A DNA stretch of 64,000 nt from Prevotella sp. (GTDB taxonomy: Bacteria; Bacteroidota; Bacteroidia; Bacteroidales; Bacteroidaceae), in the NCBI GenBank assembly GCA_017470345.1, contig JAFUEP010000024.1, positions 157,660 to 221,659 of the forward strand. Direction: 5' to 3'. Both the position numbers and the translations under genes were made by a program. Every line of letters begins with the position of its first letter. The first letter of the stretch is position 1. A model generated the notes under the pieces. That model was not told the DNA's origin. It made no database searches and worked only from the letters and a program-made list of their open reading frames with translations. Of the stretch, positions 49,357 to 59,200 are shown one piece after another.

Positions 49357-52300
49357 TTATTTGATGATGACCTTCTGAGTCTGACCGTCAGCGCGCTTCA
49401 GGATGTTCAGGCCCTTGCGGAGGTTCTCTGTGCGGCGGCCCTGCAGGTCGTAGATCCGGACGATGGGTTGCGACTCAGTCGCAACAGACGCAACGCCGTT
49501 GGTGAAGGCGACGGGGTTGGTGGGCAGGGATTCGCCGAGGTCATAGAGGGCGGTGACGCGGTAGGTGCCGTTCTGCGAGGCCTGGGCCGTGGGCTCAGTG
49601 GCAGTGCCGACGAGCTGCGTGCCGTTGTAGATGTTGTAGCCTAAGAGCTGCGGAGCCTGGGCTGCCGTGTACTGGATCTCGTCGATCATGATACCGAAGA
49701 GGTTGTAGGGTATGTGCAGTGCCACATACTTCGTGTTGGCGGGCAGGGTCAAGGTGACCTGCTGCCAGGTCTGCGTGGTGGTGAAGTTGATGGTCTGCAG
49801 CACCTGCGTGAACGAGTCCGGGTTGCGGTCGGTCTGGCTGGAGCGCACCTCGAGCGTAGAGCCGGAGCCGTTGCTGAGCACCCAGAACGAGAAGGTGGTG
49901 CCGCCCTTCACCTCGGGCGAGATGAACCAGTCGTCGTCGTCGTCGATGGGATAGCCGTCGGCCGAGAGGTCGTAGTGGCCCCAGCAGATGAGGCATCGCT
50001 CACCCTGATGCTGCTTCCACATGGCGGCGTTGGGGTTGCCGCTCTCGGCAGCGTTCCAGGTCATGAAGGGCTGGGGCAGTCCGACGTAGGGCCAGTAGGT
50101 GCCGTAGTACATCAGCATGTAGGTTGTCGGGTTCTGGTCGCCGTCGATGTTGAGCCAGCCGCTGATCTCAGGAGCGATGCTGAAGACGGGCTGGTCCTCG
50201 AAGTCGAGCATCACCTCGCGGCCGTCCATCTGCTCTGGGGCGAGCCAGGATAATTGAGAATTGAGAATTGAGAGTTGAGAGGGCGCGGGCAGTTCGACCT
50301 GCTCGGGCGTCAGTTCCACCTCGGCGCTCAGGTTGTTGTCCTGGTTATCATCGTCGTAGAGCAGTTCAGCGCTGTAGATGATCTCCTCCATCGTCGACGA
50401 GATATTGAGCGGGAACGACAGCACCTCCGTCTGTCCGGGCTCCAAGCTCTTGGTGCCCTCAGCCTCGGCAATGACCTCGCCGTTGAGCGTAAAGAGCACG
50501 CTATAGTCGCTGGCAGCCTGGGCGCCGAGGTTGCTAACGGCCACCTCAACCTCCGTCTGCTGACCGTTCTTCGGGGCGAAGGGGCGCGAGATGGTGGTCA
50601 GAGCCAAGTCGTTGCCCTGAGCCTCGGCAATGTTCCAGTTGTCCACCCAGATGCGGGCATCGGGCGTCGGCATATAGCCGGTGAGGAGCACCTGTGCACG
50701 CTTGCCGACGAGACTCTTCAGCGAGAACGAAGCCTCGCGCCAGCCGTTGCCCTGCCCCAGGAAGATGGTGTCAGAGCAAGCCTCGATGTCGGCACCGTTG
50801 GTGATGGCATCGATGGTGATATAGCCTCCCTTGGCCACACCCTCCTTGTCGTAGATCCAGAGGTGGAACATAGGCAGAGTGGCCTGCTTGAAGTCGATGA
50901 TAGGCGTGCAGAAGCTAGCTTTGCCGTCGACGGCACCTTGGTTGATGAGGATGAGGTCGATGCCGTCGTTGTTCTGGGCCTTCACATTGCCGTTATAGAA
51001 GCCCTGGTCGATGGCCCAGCCAACAGTTCGTTCAGCATTGTCGTATGTAATATAAGGAGCATGGTGCAGACCCTGCTGCCCAAATTCCTCGACGTAGGGC
51101 ATCGTGTAGGGCTTGCCGAGCACGACGCCCACGCGCTTGTAGTCGCTCTCGCCCTGCACGCTGGTGGCGGTGACGGCGAGGATGTACTGCTCCTGCTGTG
51201 TGCGGGTCGGGTCGATCATCTCCACTTCAATCTCAGTGTCGGTCACCTCAGAGGCTACGGCATGGTAGTTGGGATAGGTGGTGAAGTATTGGTAGATGGT
51301 ATAGGTGACATTGTCAGTGTCGACATAGCCTCCGTTGACGCCTCGGTCGGCCACATGGTAGACCAGATTCACCGAGCCCTCGTCCTCCTCGCTCCAAATC
51401 ATGCGGGCGTCGGCCATGACGGGCACGTCGACACCGGCGAAGGCGCGCTTCTGCACGGGCCAGCCCTGCGCGCCGGCGCTCTCAGCCACGACGCGCACGT
51501 AGTTGAAGCCCTGACGGGCGCTGACGTCGACGCTGACGGGCTGACCGGGCTGCACGGTGGTGTTCTCGCCGATGAGCTCGCCGCTGTTGACGTCGTAGAC
51601 CTTGACGGCAGTCAATGAGCTGAGCGGCTCGCCCTTGATGTCGGTGGCGGGAGCCGTCATGCTGACGGTGGCGCTCAGTGCCCCCTTGTCGGCGGCCTGA
51701 TAGACCACGTCGGTGGCTGCGGCGGGAGCCTCGGTGACGGTCCACTCATCGACGTGTATGTCATCAACAAACCAAGTATATTGTCCGAATACATAGTCGC
51801 GCAGACCGAAATAGTAGGTGCCGTCGGCGTCGGGTTCGACGTAGGCGCTGTAGATTTCGCCGTCCATCATGTGGTCGGGGTCAAGCTGTGCGACGAGCTT
51901 CGTCATGCCCTTAACTGACTGCGACGTGCCGAGCCAGATGTCGAGGTTGCTGTAGCCCGAGTATTTGGCGCGGAACTCATAGACGTGGCCTTTCTTCATG
52001 CGGAAGGGTGGCGAGATGAGCCAGTCGTCGTTGCGGCCGGAGACGATGCCGCTCTTGCCATAGAACTGGTGCGAGTAGGTGTTCCACTGCCATGTGGCCC
52101 GCGTTCCGTCGTTGTTGGCGTTGATGACGAGCCAGCCCAGAATCTGGTTGATGCTCTCGAGGTCGTTATCGTAAGGCATGGCCATATAGGTGCCGGCGGT
52201 GATCTGTTCGGTGGTGGCGGGAGCACCCTCGCGGCCGTTCAGCAGCGGCGTGACGGTGTAGGTGTAGTAGGCCATCTCCTCGGGCAGTTCAGTGTCCTGC

Positions 52301-53922
52301 ACGCGGCGCGAGGTGACGCCGTCGGCCAGCACCTTGCCGTCATTGTCGCGCACGACGCGATAAGTCAGCGTGCCGCCGTCATACTGGCCGCCGAAGTCCT
52401 TGTAGCGGCCCTGCGTGGGAGCTGCCCAGGTGATGGTGGCCACGTTCTGAGAGTTCAGGCTGATGCGCAGGTTGCTCACAGCGGCGGGCACGTCCTTGCC
52501 GCAGACTTTCATCTCGGCGGCCGTCAGGGTCTCGATGTTGCTGTCGGAGGGCTCCATCTGCAGTCGGATGGTGTGCAAGCCGGGCGTCACGTCGGCCATC
52601 AGTTCCAGCTGCTGACCGTAGCCGATCGTCTCAGGCAGGTCGAACAGTTCGGCCTCCACGTTGTCGATAAAGAGCTTCACGCCGAGTGTGCCGGCGGGCG
52701 CGGTGCCGTCGGTCAGCGTGGCGGGCGTGGTGAGCTTCAGGGTGAGCAGATAGCCGTCGTCGTCAGTCGTCACCTGCAGGTCGCTGACGTCGTTGAGCTG
52801 CTTCTTAGTCTGGGCAATCTGTGCGGGGTCGACGTAAATCCAGTTGAAGCCCGTGGGGGCGTTCATCAGTCGCTTGGTGGCGATGGTGCCGCCGTTGGCA
52901 TTGACGACATCCTCGGGCCGGAAGCTGAAGTAGACCGTGCCCTGCTCGAAGTCGTAGTAGTTCATGAAGAACACGCCGGCGTCGGGGTCGTAGCACATGG
53001 GCTGTCCATAGACGCTATTGCCCGTGCCTTCGAGCGTGCCGACATAGGTATAGGTGGCGTCGAGCGGGTTGACACGGGCCACCCAGACGCCCTGGCGTCC
53101 GGCGCCGCGCAGGGCGGCATAGAGCTGACCGTCGATGGTGAACAGTTCGCAGGGGTTGACGTTCTTTTGGGCGTCGTAGCCGTTATACTGGCATATTTCG
53201 CCCACGCGGCGCATCTGTCCGCTGATGGTGTCTACTATATTAAAGTAATAGGGCTGGATGCTGCCCGACGTGTTGCCCAACGAGATGGCATAGACCTGAC
53301 GGTTGACGGGGTCGTAGCAGATGCCGCGGTAGGGAATGCCCGACTGGTCGGCTATCTGGATGGTCTGCTTCTCGCCCACCTGCTGCAGGGTGCGCTTGTC
53401 GAACTTGGTGATGACGGCGGTCATGGTGGAGCCGCTCGTCACGGGCCGATAGCTGTAGAAGTAGCTTGGCGTCTGGTAGCTGTAGGGCGACATGTCGTCG
53501 TTGGCGGCGATGGTGTCGTGGCTCCACGCCCAGTTGCCACCGGCATCCTGCAGGTTGAATCCCACCATGCCGCAGATCTGTGTGGTGCCGTCGTCGGCCA
53601 GACCGGCGTAGGTATTCTGTCCGCGGAAGCGATAGACGGTGGCGTCGTCGGGCTTGCGAGGATCGCGCATCGGCACACGGGCGGCAGGGCGCTGCCCGCC
53701 GTTGGCCTCCATATACTGCTCGAGGGCCACGCGGTCGGCCTCAGCCGTCATAGCGTCGGCCGACGTAGCGGTGGTCAACGTCGTGGCCCGAGTGGCCTTC
53801 TGCGCCGGGTTGCCGCTGGCATGGCCCAGGTCGGGCATGCGGAACACTGACTGTGCCCCTGCCGTGGCCGTGGCCGCGAGCGTCAGGGCGACAAGCATTT
53901 GTCTGAGTGAGTTCTTTTTCAT
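49357..53922 (-). CDS. Very large exported protein with Fn3-like and cleaved-adhesin-like jelly-roll domains
   Basis: A 1521-residue exported protein; signal peptide MKKNSLRQMLVALTLAATAT. The N-terminal half has a propeller-like region with YFYSYRPVTSGSTMTAVITK and CYDPVNRQVYAISLG. Fn3-like domains follow (AVSNLRISLNSQNVATITWA; WAAPTQGRYKDFGGQ) and at least three jelly-roll modules of the choice-of-anchor/cleaved-adhesin type with the motif NDDWLISPPFRMKKGHVYEF, KASFCTPIIDF and DDDDWFISPEVKGGTTFSFW. The tail RIYDLQGRRTENLRKGLNIL ... TQKVIIK is the shared sorting signal. Close in organisation to the 1047-aa protein at 56217. No catalytic motif is seen, and adhesion or glycan/protein binding is a guess. 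Confidence 0.85.
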   Translation of the reverse strand: MKKNSLRQMLVALTLAATATAGAQSVFRMPDLGHASGNPAQKATRATTLTTATSADAMTAEADRVALEQYMEANGGQRPAARVPMRDPRKPDDATVYRFRGQNTYAGLADDGTTQICGMVGFNLQDAGGNWAWSHDTIAANDDMSPYSYQTPSYFYSYRPVTSGSTMTAVITKFDKRTLQQVGEKQTIQIADQSGIPYRGICYDPVNRQVYAISLGNTSGSIQPYYFNIVDTISGQMRRVGEICQYNGYDAQKNVNPCELFTIDGQLYAALRGAGRQGVWVARVNPLDATYTYVGTLEGTGNSVYGQPMCYDPDAGVFFMNYYDFEQGTVYFSFRPEDVVNANGGTIATKRLMNAPTGFNWIYVDPAQIAQTKKQLNDVSDLQVTTDDDGYLLTLKLTTPATLTDGTAPAGTLGVKLFIDNVEAELFDLPETIGYGQQLELMADVTPGLHTIRLQMEPSDSNIETLTAAEMKVCGKDVPAAVSNLRISLNSQNVATITWAAPTQGRYKDFGGQYDGGTLTYRVVRDNDGKVLADGVTSRRVQDTELPEEMAYYTYTVTPLLNGREGAPATTEQITAGTYMAMPYDNDLESINQILGWLVINANNDGTRATWQWNTYSHQFYGKSGIVSGRNDDWLISPPFRMKKGHVYEFRAKYSGYSNLDIWLGTSQSVKGMTKLVAQLDPDHMMDGEIYSAYVEPDADGTYYFGLRDYVFGQYTWFVDDIHVDEWTVTEAPAAATDVVYQAADKGALSATVSMTAPATDIKGEPLSSLTAVKVYDVNSGELIGENTTVQPGQPVSVDVSARQGFNYVRVVAESAGAQGWPVQKRAFAGVDVPVMADARMIWSEEDEGSVNLVYHVADRGVNGGYVDTDNVTYTIYQYFTTYPNYHAVASEVTDTEIEVEMIDPTRTQQEQYILAVTATSVQGESDYKRVGVVLGKPYTMPYVEEFGQQGLHHAPYITYDNAERTVGWAIDQGFYNGNVKAQNNDGIDLILINQGAVDGKASFCTPIIDFKQATLPMFHLWIYDKEGVAKGGYITIDAITNGADIEACSDTIFLGQGNGWREASFSLKSLVGKRAQVLLTGYMPTPDARIWVDNWNIAEAQGNDLALTTISRPFAPKNGQQTEVEVAVSNLGAQAASDYSVLFTLNGEVIAEAEGTKSLEPGQTEVLSFPLNISSTMEEIIYSAELLYDDDNQDNNLSAEVELTPEQVELPAPSQLSILNSQLSWLAPEQMDGREVMLDFEDQPVFSIAPEISGWLNIDGDQNPTTYMLMYYGTYWPYVGLPQPFMTWNAAESGNPNAAMWKQHQGERCLICWGHYDLSADGYPIDDDDDWFISPEVKGGTTFSFWVLSNGSGSTLEVRSSQTDRNPDSFTQVLQTINFTTTQTWQQVTLTLPANTKYVALHIPYNLFGIMIDEIQYTAAQAPQLLGYNIYNGTQLVGTATEPTAQASQNGTYRVTALYDLGESLPTNPVAFTNGVASVATESQPIVRIYDLQGRRTENLRKGLNILKRADGQTQKVIIK
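50251..50280. repeat. GAGAATT tandem repeat inside the 1521-aa gene
   Basis: AATTGAGAATTGAGAATTGA units in frame, encoding PSQLSILNSQLSWLAP at a domain boundary. Coding strand is again the pyrimidine-rich one. Confidence 0.85.
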
Positions 53923-53991
53923 AAGCTTCGTTTTGGTTTTATTTGTATGGTTTTATTGAATTCAAACAATGGCTGGATTATAATCTGCCCG

Positions 53992-53999
53992 CAAAAATA
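53992..53999 (-). promoter_or_regulatory. Bacteroidetes -7 box for the 1521-aa/1406-aa operon
   Basis: TATTTTTG on the minus strand, 70 bp upstream of the ATG at 53922. The divergent gap 53923-54376 also holds the CCCC-loop hairpin and the promoter of the TPR/AraC gene; nothing else is evident. Confidence 0.5.
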
Positions 54000-54124
54000 A
54001 CGCTTTTTGTTTAAAACAGCAACTGATTTTGCCGATTCTGTTTTCATTTTCTTGAAAATGCAACGTTTTTGGCTGTCCGCGATGCCGTCGTCGGCCGGCG
54101 ATGGCCGAGAGCACCAAAAACCGT

Positions 54125-54182
54125 AAAACGGCGCTTTTTGAAGGTAATATACCCCTATATTACTTCGGAAAAGCGCCGTTTT
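54125..54182. repeat. CCCC-loop hairpin element, copy B
   Basis: AAAACGGCGCTTTTT ... GTAATATA, CCCC, TATATTAC ... AAAAGCGCCGTTTT. The GGCGC/GCGCC pair here replaces GGTGC/GCACC of copies A and C, a compensatory change that keeps the stem. Confidence 0.9.
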
Positions 54183-54360
54183 GCGATTTCTGAACCTCTG
54201 ATGACGATGATGGCGAGCGGCGCGTCACTGCGAATAAATTGAAGATTCGGCAGCCTGCGGCTGCCTTCATTCCGACCCGCTGAGCGGATAGGAGCGGCAG
54301 CCGTTAAGGCTAAATGTGGTTAAAATTCGATGAAATCTTCATTTTTTGCAAAATAATTAG

Positions 54361-54368
54361 TAATTTTG
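54361..54368 (+). promoter_or_regulatory. Bacteroidetes -7 box for the TPR/AraC regulator gene
   Basis: TAATTTTG, 8 bp before the ATG at 54377, with a TTTG-containing stretch (TTTTTTGC) about 20 bp further upstream as possible -33 box. Confidence 0.55.
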
Positions 54369-54376
54369 TGGCCGAA

Positions 54377-55807
54377 ATGAAGATGAAATGCCTGCTGACC
54401 GGATTGACGCTCATGCTGGCGGTGCTCACTATGCGCGGCGCCGCCCTGACGGACTCTGTGACGATGCTCAAGGCGCAGGCCGACGAGCTGTTCAACAGCG
54501 AGCAATACTCCAAGGCGCTCGACGTCTACATCGACGCCCTCGACGCCGCCGAACGGGCCGGCGACCGGCGGATGAGCATCGCCATCACCGGGAACATTGC
54601 CAACATCTATGCCATCTCGGACGAATACGAGCGCTGCGAGCACTACATCAAGATGGGATACGAGGCGGCCACACAGCAGGGCGACCAGGACCTCACAGCC
54701 AAGTTCATCATCAACAGCGTGGGCATCTACTGCGCGATGAACGACGCCGCCAGGGCCCGCCGACAGCTGGAGCTGATGAACACGAATCCGCTGACCGACA
54801 CCGTCCTCTGGCGATTCTACACCATCCATTACGCCGGCGACGTCAGCCGCATAGAGCGCCGCTACGACACGGCCCACCGGCTGGCCGCCGAGGCCCTCGA
54901 CTATGCACTGGAGCGACACATCGGCCTGCGCTACGAGATGGTGGAATACAGCGAGCTGGCCAGCATCGCCCTCGCACAGGAGCGGCCGCTCGACGCCCTA
55001 CCCTACCTCCGGCAGCACCTGCACAAGGCCGACAGCGCCGACAGCCGCGAGCTATACGCCACGTCGTGCCACATGCTGGCCGAGGCCTACCAGAAGGCGG
55101 GCTACGAGGACAGCGCCCAGTTCTACAGCTCGATCTACAACACGCTGCGCGACAGCGTCATCGACCAGCGCCAGCTGGCCGCCGCCAAGGAGAAGCTCTA
55201 TCAATACGAGAACCGCCGCACCCAGGGCCGCATCTCGTCGCTCAACGACCAGGTGACCCGCCAGTGGTGGCTACTGGCCGTCGTCGTCGCCCTCAGCCTT
55301 ATCGCCCTTACCTTATTATATATAAGGAGAAATAAAACTATAGAAGCCCCCTCGGGGGCCGTAGGGGGGGCTTCACCCTCGGGGGCCGTAGGGGGGGCTT
55401 CTGAGCCATCTGTTGAATTCTCGTCCTTAGACCGCACGCCCATCCACCTGAACGACGAGCAGGTGCGCGAGCTGGCCGACCGCATCGACGCCGTGATGAG
55501 CGACGTCAGCATCATCAGCGACACCGACTTCTCGCTGCAGCAGCTGGCACAGCTCGTCGACTCGAACACGAAGTACGTCTCCTACACCATCAACGAGGTG
55601 CACGGCAAGACGTTCAAGAACCTGCTCAACGAGCGGCGCATCGACGAGGCCGCCCGACGCCTGCAGGACCACGAGCACTACGGCAACATCACCATCCAGG
55701 GCATCTATCAGGAGCTGGGCTACAACTCCGCCGCCGCCTTCATCCAGGCCTTCAAGAAACTGAAGGGCATGACGCCCTCGCAATTCCAGAAGGCCGCCAA
55801 CTCTTAA
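54377..55807 (+). CDS. Membrane-anchored TPR protein with AraC-type DNA-binding domain
   Basis: A 476-residue regulator. The start at 54377 (MKMKCLLTGLTLMLAVLTMR) gives a signal peptide, while the upstream frame is unlikely. Residues about 25-280 are tetratricopeptide-like helices in the periplasm (AQADELFNSEQYSKALDVYI; AITGNIANIYAISDEYERCE), about 300-320 one membrane helix (WWLLAVVVALSLIALTLLYI), and about 385-475 a cytoplasmic AraC-type helix-turn-helix (DFSLQQLAQLVDSNTKYVSY; GYNSAAAFIQAFKKLKGMTP). The linker contains APSGAVGGASPSGAVGGASE, encoded by two tandem GC-rich repeat units. Such proteins are common in Bacteroidales and are thought to sense something outside the inner membrane. It is divergent from the 1521-aa exported protein operon, a possible target. 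Confidence 0.88.
   Translation: MKMKCLLTGLTLMLAVLTMRGAALTDSVTMLKAQADELFNSEQYSKALDVYIDALDAAERAGDRRMSIAITGNIANIYAISDEYERCEHYIKMGYEAATQQGDQDLTAKFIINSVGIYCAMNDAARARRQLELMNTNPLTDTVLWRFYTIHYAGDVSRIERRYDTAHRLAAEALDYALERHIGLRYEMVEYSELASIALAQERPLDALPYLRQHLHKADSADSRELYATSCHMLAEAYQKAGYEDSAQFYSSIYNTLRDSVIDQRQLAAAKEKLYQYENRRTQGRISSLNDQVTRQWWLLAVVVALSLIALTLLYIRRNKTIEAPSGAVGGASPSGAVGGASEPSVEFSSLDRTPIHLNDEQVRELADRIDAVMSDVSIISDTDFSLQQLAQLVDSNTKYVSYTINEVHGKTFKNLLNERRIDEAARRLQDHEHYGNITIQGIYQELGYNSAAAFIQAFKKLKGMTPSQFQKAANS
55339..55402. repeat. Two tandem GC-rich palindromes inside the TPR/AraC gene
   Basis: AGCCCCCTCGGGGGCCGTAG plus GGGGGG occurs twice in a row, in frame (PSGAVGGA twice), in the linker between membrane helix and HTH domain. 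The first unit with its upstream CTATAGA is shared with 48141-48178. Confidence 0.9.
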
Positions 55808-56080
55808 TAGAGTAAGCGCATACTGTTAAGAGAGTAAGCGCATAATGTTAATAATAGAGCGTCAACCTCCCTTTCCACCGCGGATGACGGCGCAGCTACT
55901 CCCCTCCTTGGAAAGGAGGGGTTGGGGGTGGTTGATACTCTGCAGTTTAACTTACTAATAATAATAGCGCAGTTGTCAACCACCCCTGCCCCTCCTTTCC
56001 AAGGAGGGGAGTAAGGTTAGACCTGTCCCGCAATTTAATTCCTTCTTACGGGGCGCCCCCCTTGATTCCCCCCAAAAACA
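55808..56080. repeat. Repeat-filled gap: tandem GAGTAAGCGCATA units and a GC-rich foldback
   Basis: Directly after the regulator stop come two GAGTAAGCGCATA units. Bases 55897-55935 (TACTCCCCTCCTTGGAAAGG...) are nearly the reverse complement of 55976-56013. A further CCCCCC/GGGG stretch lies near 56048-56080. No gene is seen between 55808 and 56216. Confidence 0.85.
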
Positions 56081-56164
56081 ATCTTAAAGGACCTTTTTGT
56101 TTGTTAGTTTCTTGAAAATAAAAAACAAAACGGCGTTTTTTGCGTCGTTTTCGCTACGATTTCG

Positions 56165-56172
56165 TATATTTG
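56165..56172 (+). promoter_or_regulatory. Bacteroidetes -7 box for the 1047-aa exported protein gene
   Basis: TATATTTG on the plus strand, 44 bp upstream of the ATG, preceded by TTTTTTGC about 20 bp upstream. Confidence 0.6.
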
Positions 56173-56216
56173 CCAGCAAATTCGTTTTCAATTCATTAAC
56201 TAACAAACTTAAGCGT

Positions 56217-59200
56217 ATGAAAAAATTTACTAAGTTCTTCCTCGCAGCGCTGGCACTGACCTTCAGCACCGGACTCGCTGCACAGGACGCGCAGGAGGTG
56301 GTCTACAACTCTTGCGGTTACGACGTGAACGCCAAGAAGATGATCAACTTCACGTGGACGGCCGAGGGATTCAAGTCGGCTGACGCCCCTGAGGCACAGA
56401 ACCTATCGGCTCTGGGCTACAAGCGCGACTCCATCTTCTACACCCTCAGCGCCAACGGCGACCAGCAGACGCTGACCGCCATGCACGCCGAGACGTTCGA
56501 GCAGGTCAGCCAGGTCAGCGGCCCGCAGAACGCCGCCTGCGGTCTGCCCATCCAGCTTTATGCCACCACACAGTATCCCCTCGGCACCTTCGCCATCGCT
56601 GCAGCCAAGGAGGAGGGCGTCGGCACACGATTCTATACGGCCGTGCTCGACGAGCAGAAGGCCGAGCTGAAGCGCGTCACGACCATCAGCTACTGGTATG
56701 ACGACGCTGCGAAGACCAGCATCCGCCCGATCACCTTCTTCTTCAGCTATGCCAACCCCTACTTCGTCTATGTCAAGCGCCAGGGCGGCGAAGAGAGCCT
56801 CTGGCTGGGACAGCTCAACATCATGACGGGCGCCATCACTGAGACGGGCGTCATCGACGTCATCAAGAACGTCGACCCGGAGAAGGCCGTCGCCTCGATC
56901 TATCCCATCGGCTACACCAACTACCTCGTCATCAGCCCCGACGGCCAGGAGAACTCGAGCATCTACACGCTGCCCACGTTCGCACAGAACGGCGTCGTCA
57001 ACTGCCAGCTGCAGACGAAGGCCAAGACCGTGCTCGCCAGCTGCTATCAGCGTCCGTCGACCGTCACTGGCGGCATGACGGGAACGCCCATCGCCAAGAT
57101 TCAGGACCTGAAGTACGAGATCGACGGCACCAAGATCACCGTCACCTTCACCATGCCGGCAGCTGACGTAAAGGGCAATGCTCTGGTAGCCGACGACTGG
57201 GCTGCCAGCCAGGATTACTCCCGCCAGGTCACGGCCAACGTCTACATGGAGGGTAGCTTTATCACCATGACCAAGCCCGAGGGCGTCAACTACTTCTTCC
57301 CCGGCGACAAGGTGACACTGACGGGCGACCTGAGCACCATCTACGGCATGACCAACCCCAACGGACTGCACTGCTTCACCGTCGCCACATCGCCCGCTAA
57401 CGGCTATACAGGCAAATCGATGAACTACACCTCGGTCTTCGCTCTCGTCGGAGGCGCCAAGCCCGAGCCTGTCACCAACGCCAAGGCCGAGAAGTCGGGC
57501 GCCAACAGCGCCACCTTCTCATGGACCGCGCCCACCGCTACGGAATACGCCGACTGGGGCTATGAGTTCGACGGCTCGAACCTGAGCTACACCATCGTGC
57601 GCAACGTCGACGGCGTCGTCGTCGCAGAGGGTATCACCGAGTGCACCGCCGAGGTCGGCAACCTGGCCAAGGAGCCCGGCGACTACGACTTCAGCGTCTA
57701 TGCCGTGGCTAACGGCACGCAGAGCGCCGCAGCTGCCACCAACGCCATCAACTGCGAGCCCCCGACCTACGACTTCCTGGCCTACAACAACACGACGAAG
57801 ACCCTGGTGGCCTTCAACCTCGACGAGGCCTTCACCCACACCGACTGGATGCAGAACAACGACATCCAGAGCGAGGTAGGATTCGTCCGCGGACAGAAGC
57901 TCTACACCGCCAACTTCAGCTTCAACAACAGCAACCCCAGCTATGCCTATGGATGGCAGACCTTCGGCATCTTCACTGCCGAGAAGCTGGAGCGCCAGGG
58001 ATACAACACCTCTAACTACTGGTATCCCAACAACGGACAGATCATCCGCCACCTGACGACAGCTGCCTTCGATCCCCTGCAGGACCGCGTCTTCGGCATC
58101 GCCTCCGACACCGTGCGCAATGCCGACCAGCAGGCCGTCGCACTGAAGTACTACGTCGTCGACGTCGACACCGTCGCCAGCTACACGCTGCAGAACCGCA
58201 TCGTCGCCGAGCTCGGCACGTGGAAACTCAACGATGCTCAGCAGAACGCCAAGGCCGTCATGGCCGTCGCTGCCTTCAACAAGAAGTTCTATGCCGCCGT
58301 GGCCAACCGCACCGCCGGACAGATGGCCTATGAGCTCTGCACCTTCAACCCCATGACACAGCAGCTCGACCGCGTCGCTGACATTGCCCTCGACATCGAC
58401 GTCGACTTCGGACCTCAGTTCTTCCTCTCCACCGCCGACAAGCTCTATCTGGGCTACAACGCTCCCGAGAAGAACACCGTGCTCTATGAGATCAGCACCG
58501 CCGACGGCGCACTGACCAAGGTCTTCGAGATGAACGGCCGCTACAACTATGCCTACCAGAAGCCTTCGGTCGTCGCAAAGCCTGCCAAGCAGATCGGCGC
58601 CATGACCGCTCCCACCATCACCCGCGATGAGGAGACGGGCAAATACAACGTCGAGCTGACCCTGCCCACCACCTACGCCGACGGCACGGCCATCACTGAC
58701 GAGATGCGCGTCCGCGTGCTGCAGGACGGCGTACAGCTCTCGCTCAGCCCCATCGTCAGCCCCGACACCAAGGTTGAGATCACCGGCCTCAACGTCGCTG
58801 AGGGTCTCCACCTGCTCACCTTCATCGCCATCGAGCCGTTCTCGCCCTCAGTAGGCACATCGTGCATCGCTGCCACCGTGATCAACGGCCCGGCCAAGCC
58901 CAACGCTCCCACCAACGTCGTGGCTGAGATGTTCGGCGACAACGAGGCTCAGGTCAACTGGACTGCTCCCACCACGACCATCTGGGCCGACTGGGGCGCC
59001 ACGATCGCCGCTACCGACAAACTGACCTACATCGTCGAGGTCACTCAGACGGGTGAGATCATCTCCGAGGAAGGTCTCGTCGACGCCGAGTGGTATGCCG
59101 AGCATATTGCCGACTACAACGGCCAGTACAGCTTCACCGTCTATGCCGTCAACGGCACGCAGAAGAGTGCCGGCGCCGAGTCGAACCTCGTCGAGGTCAT

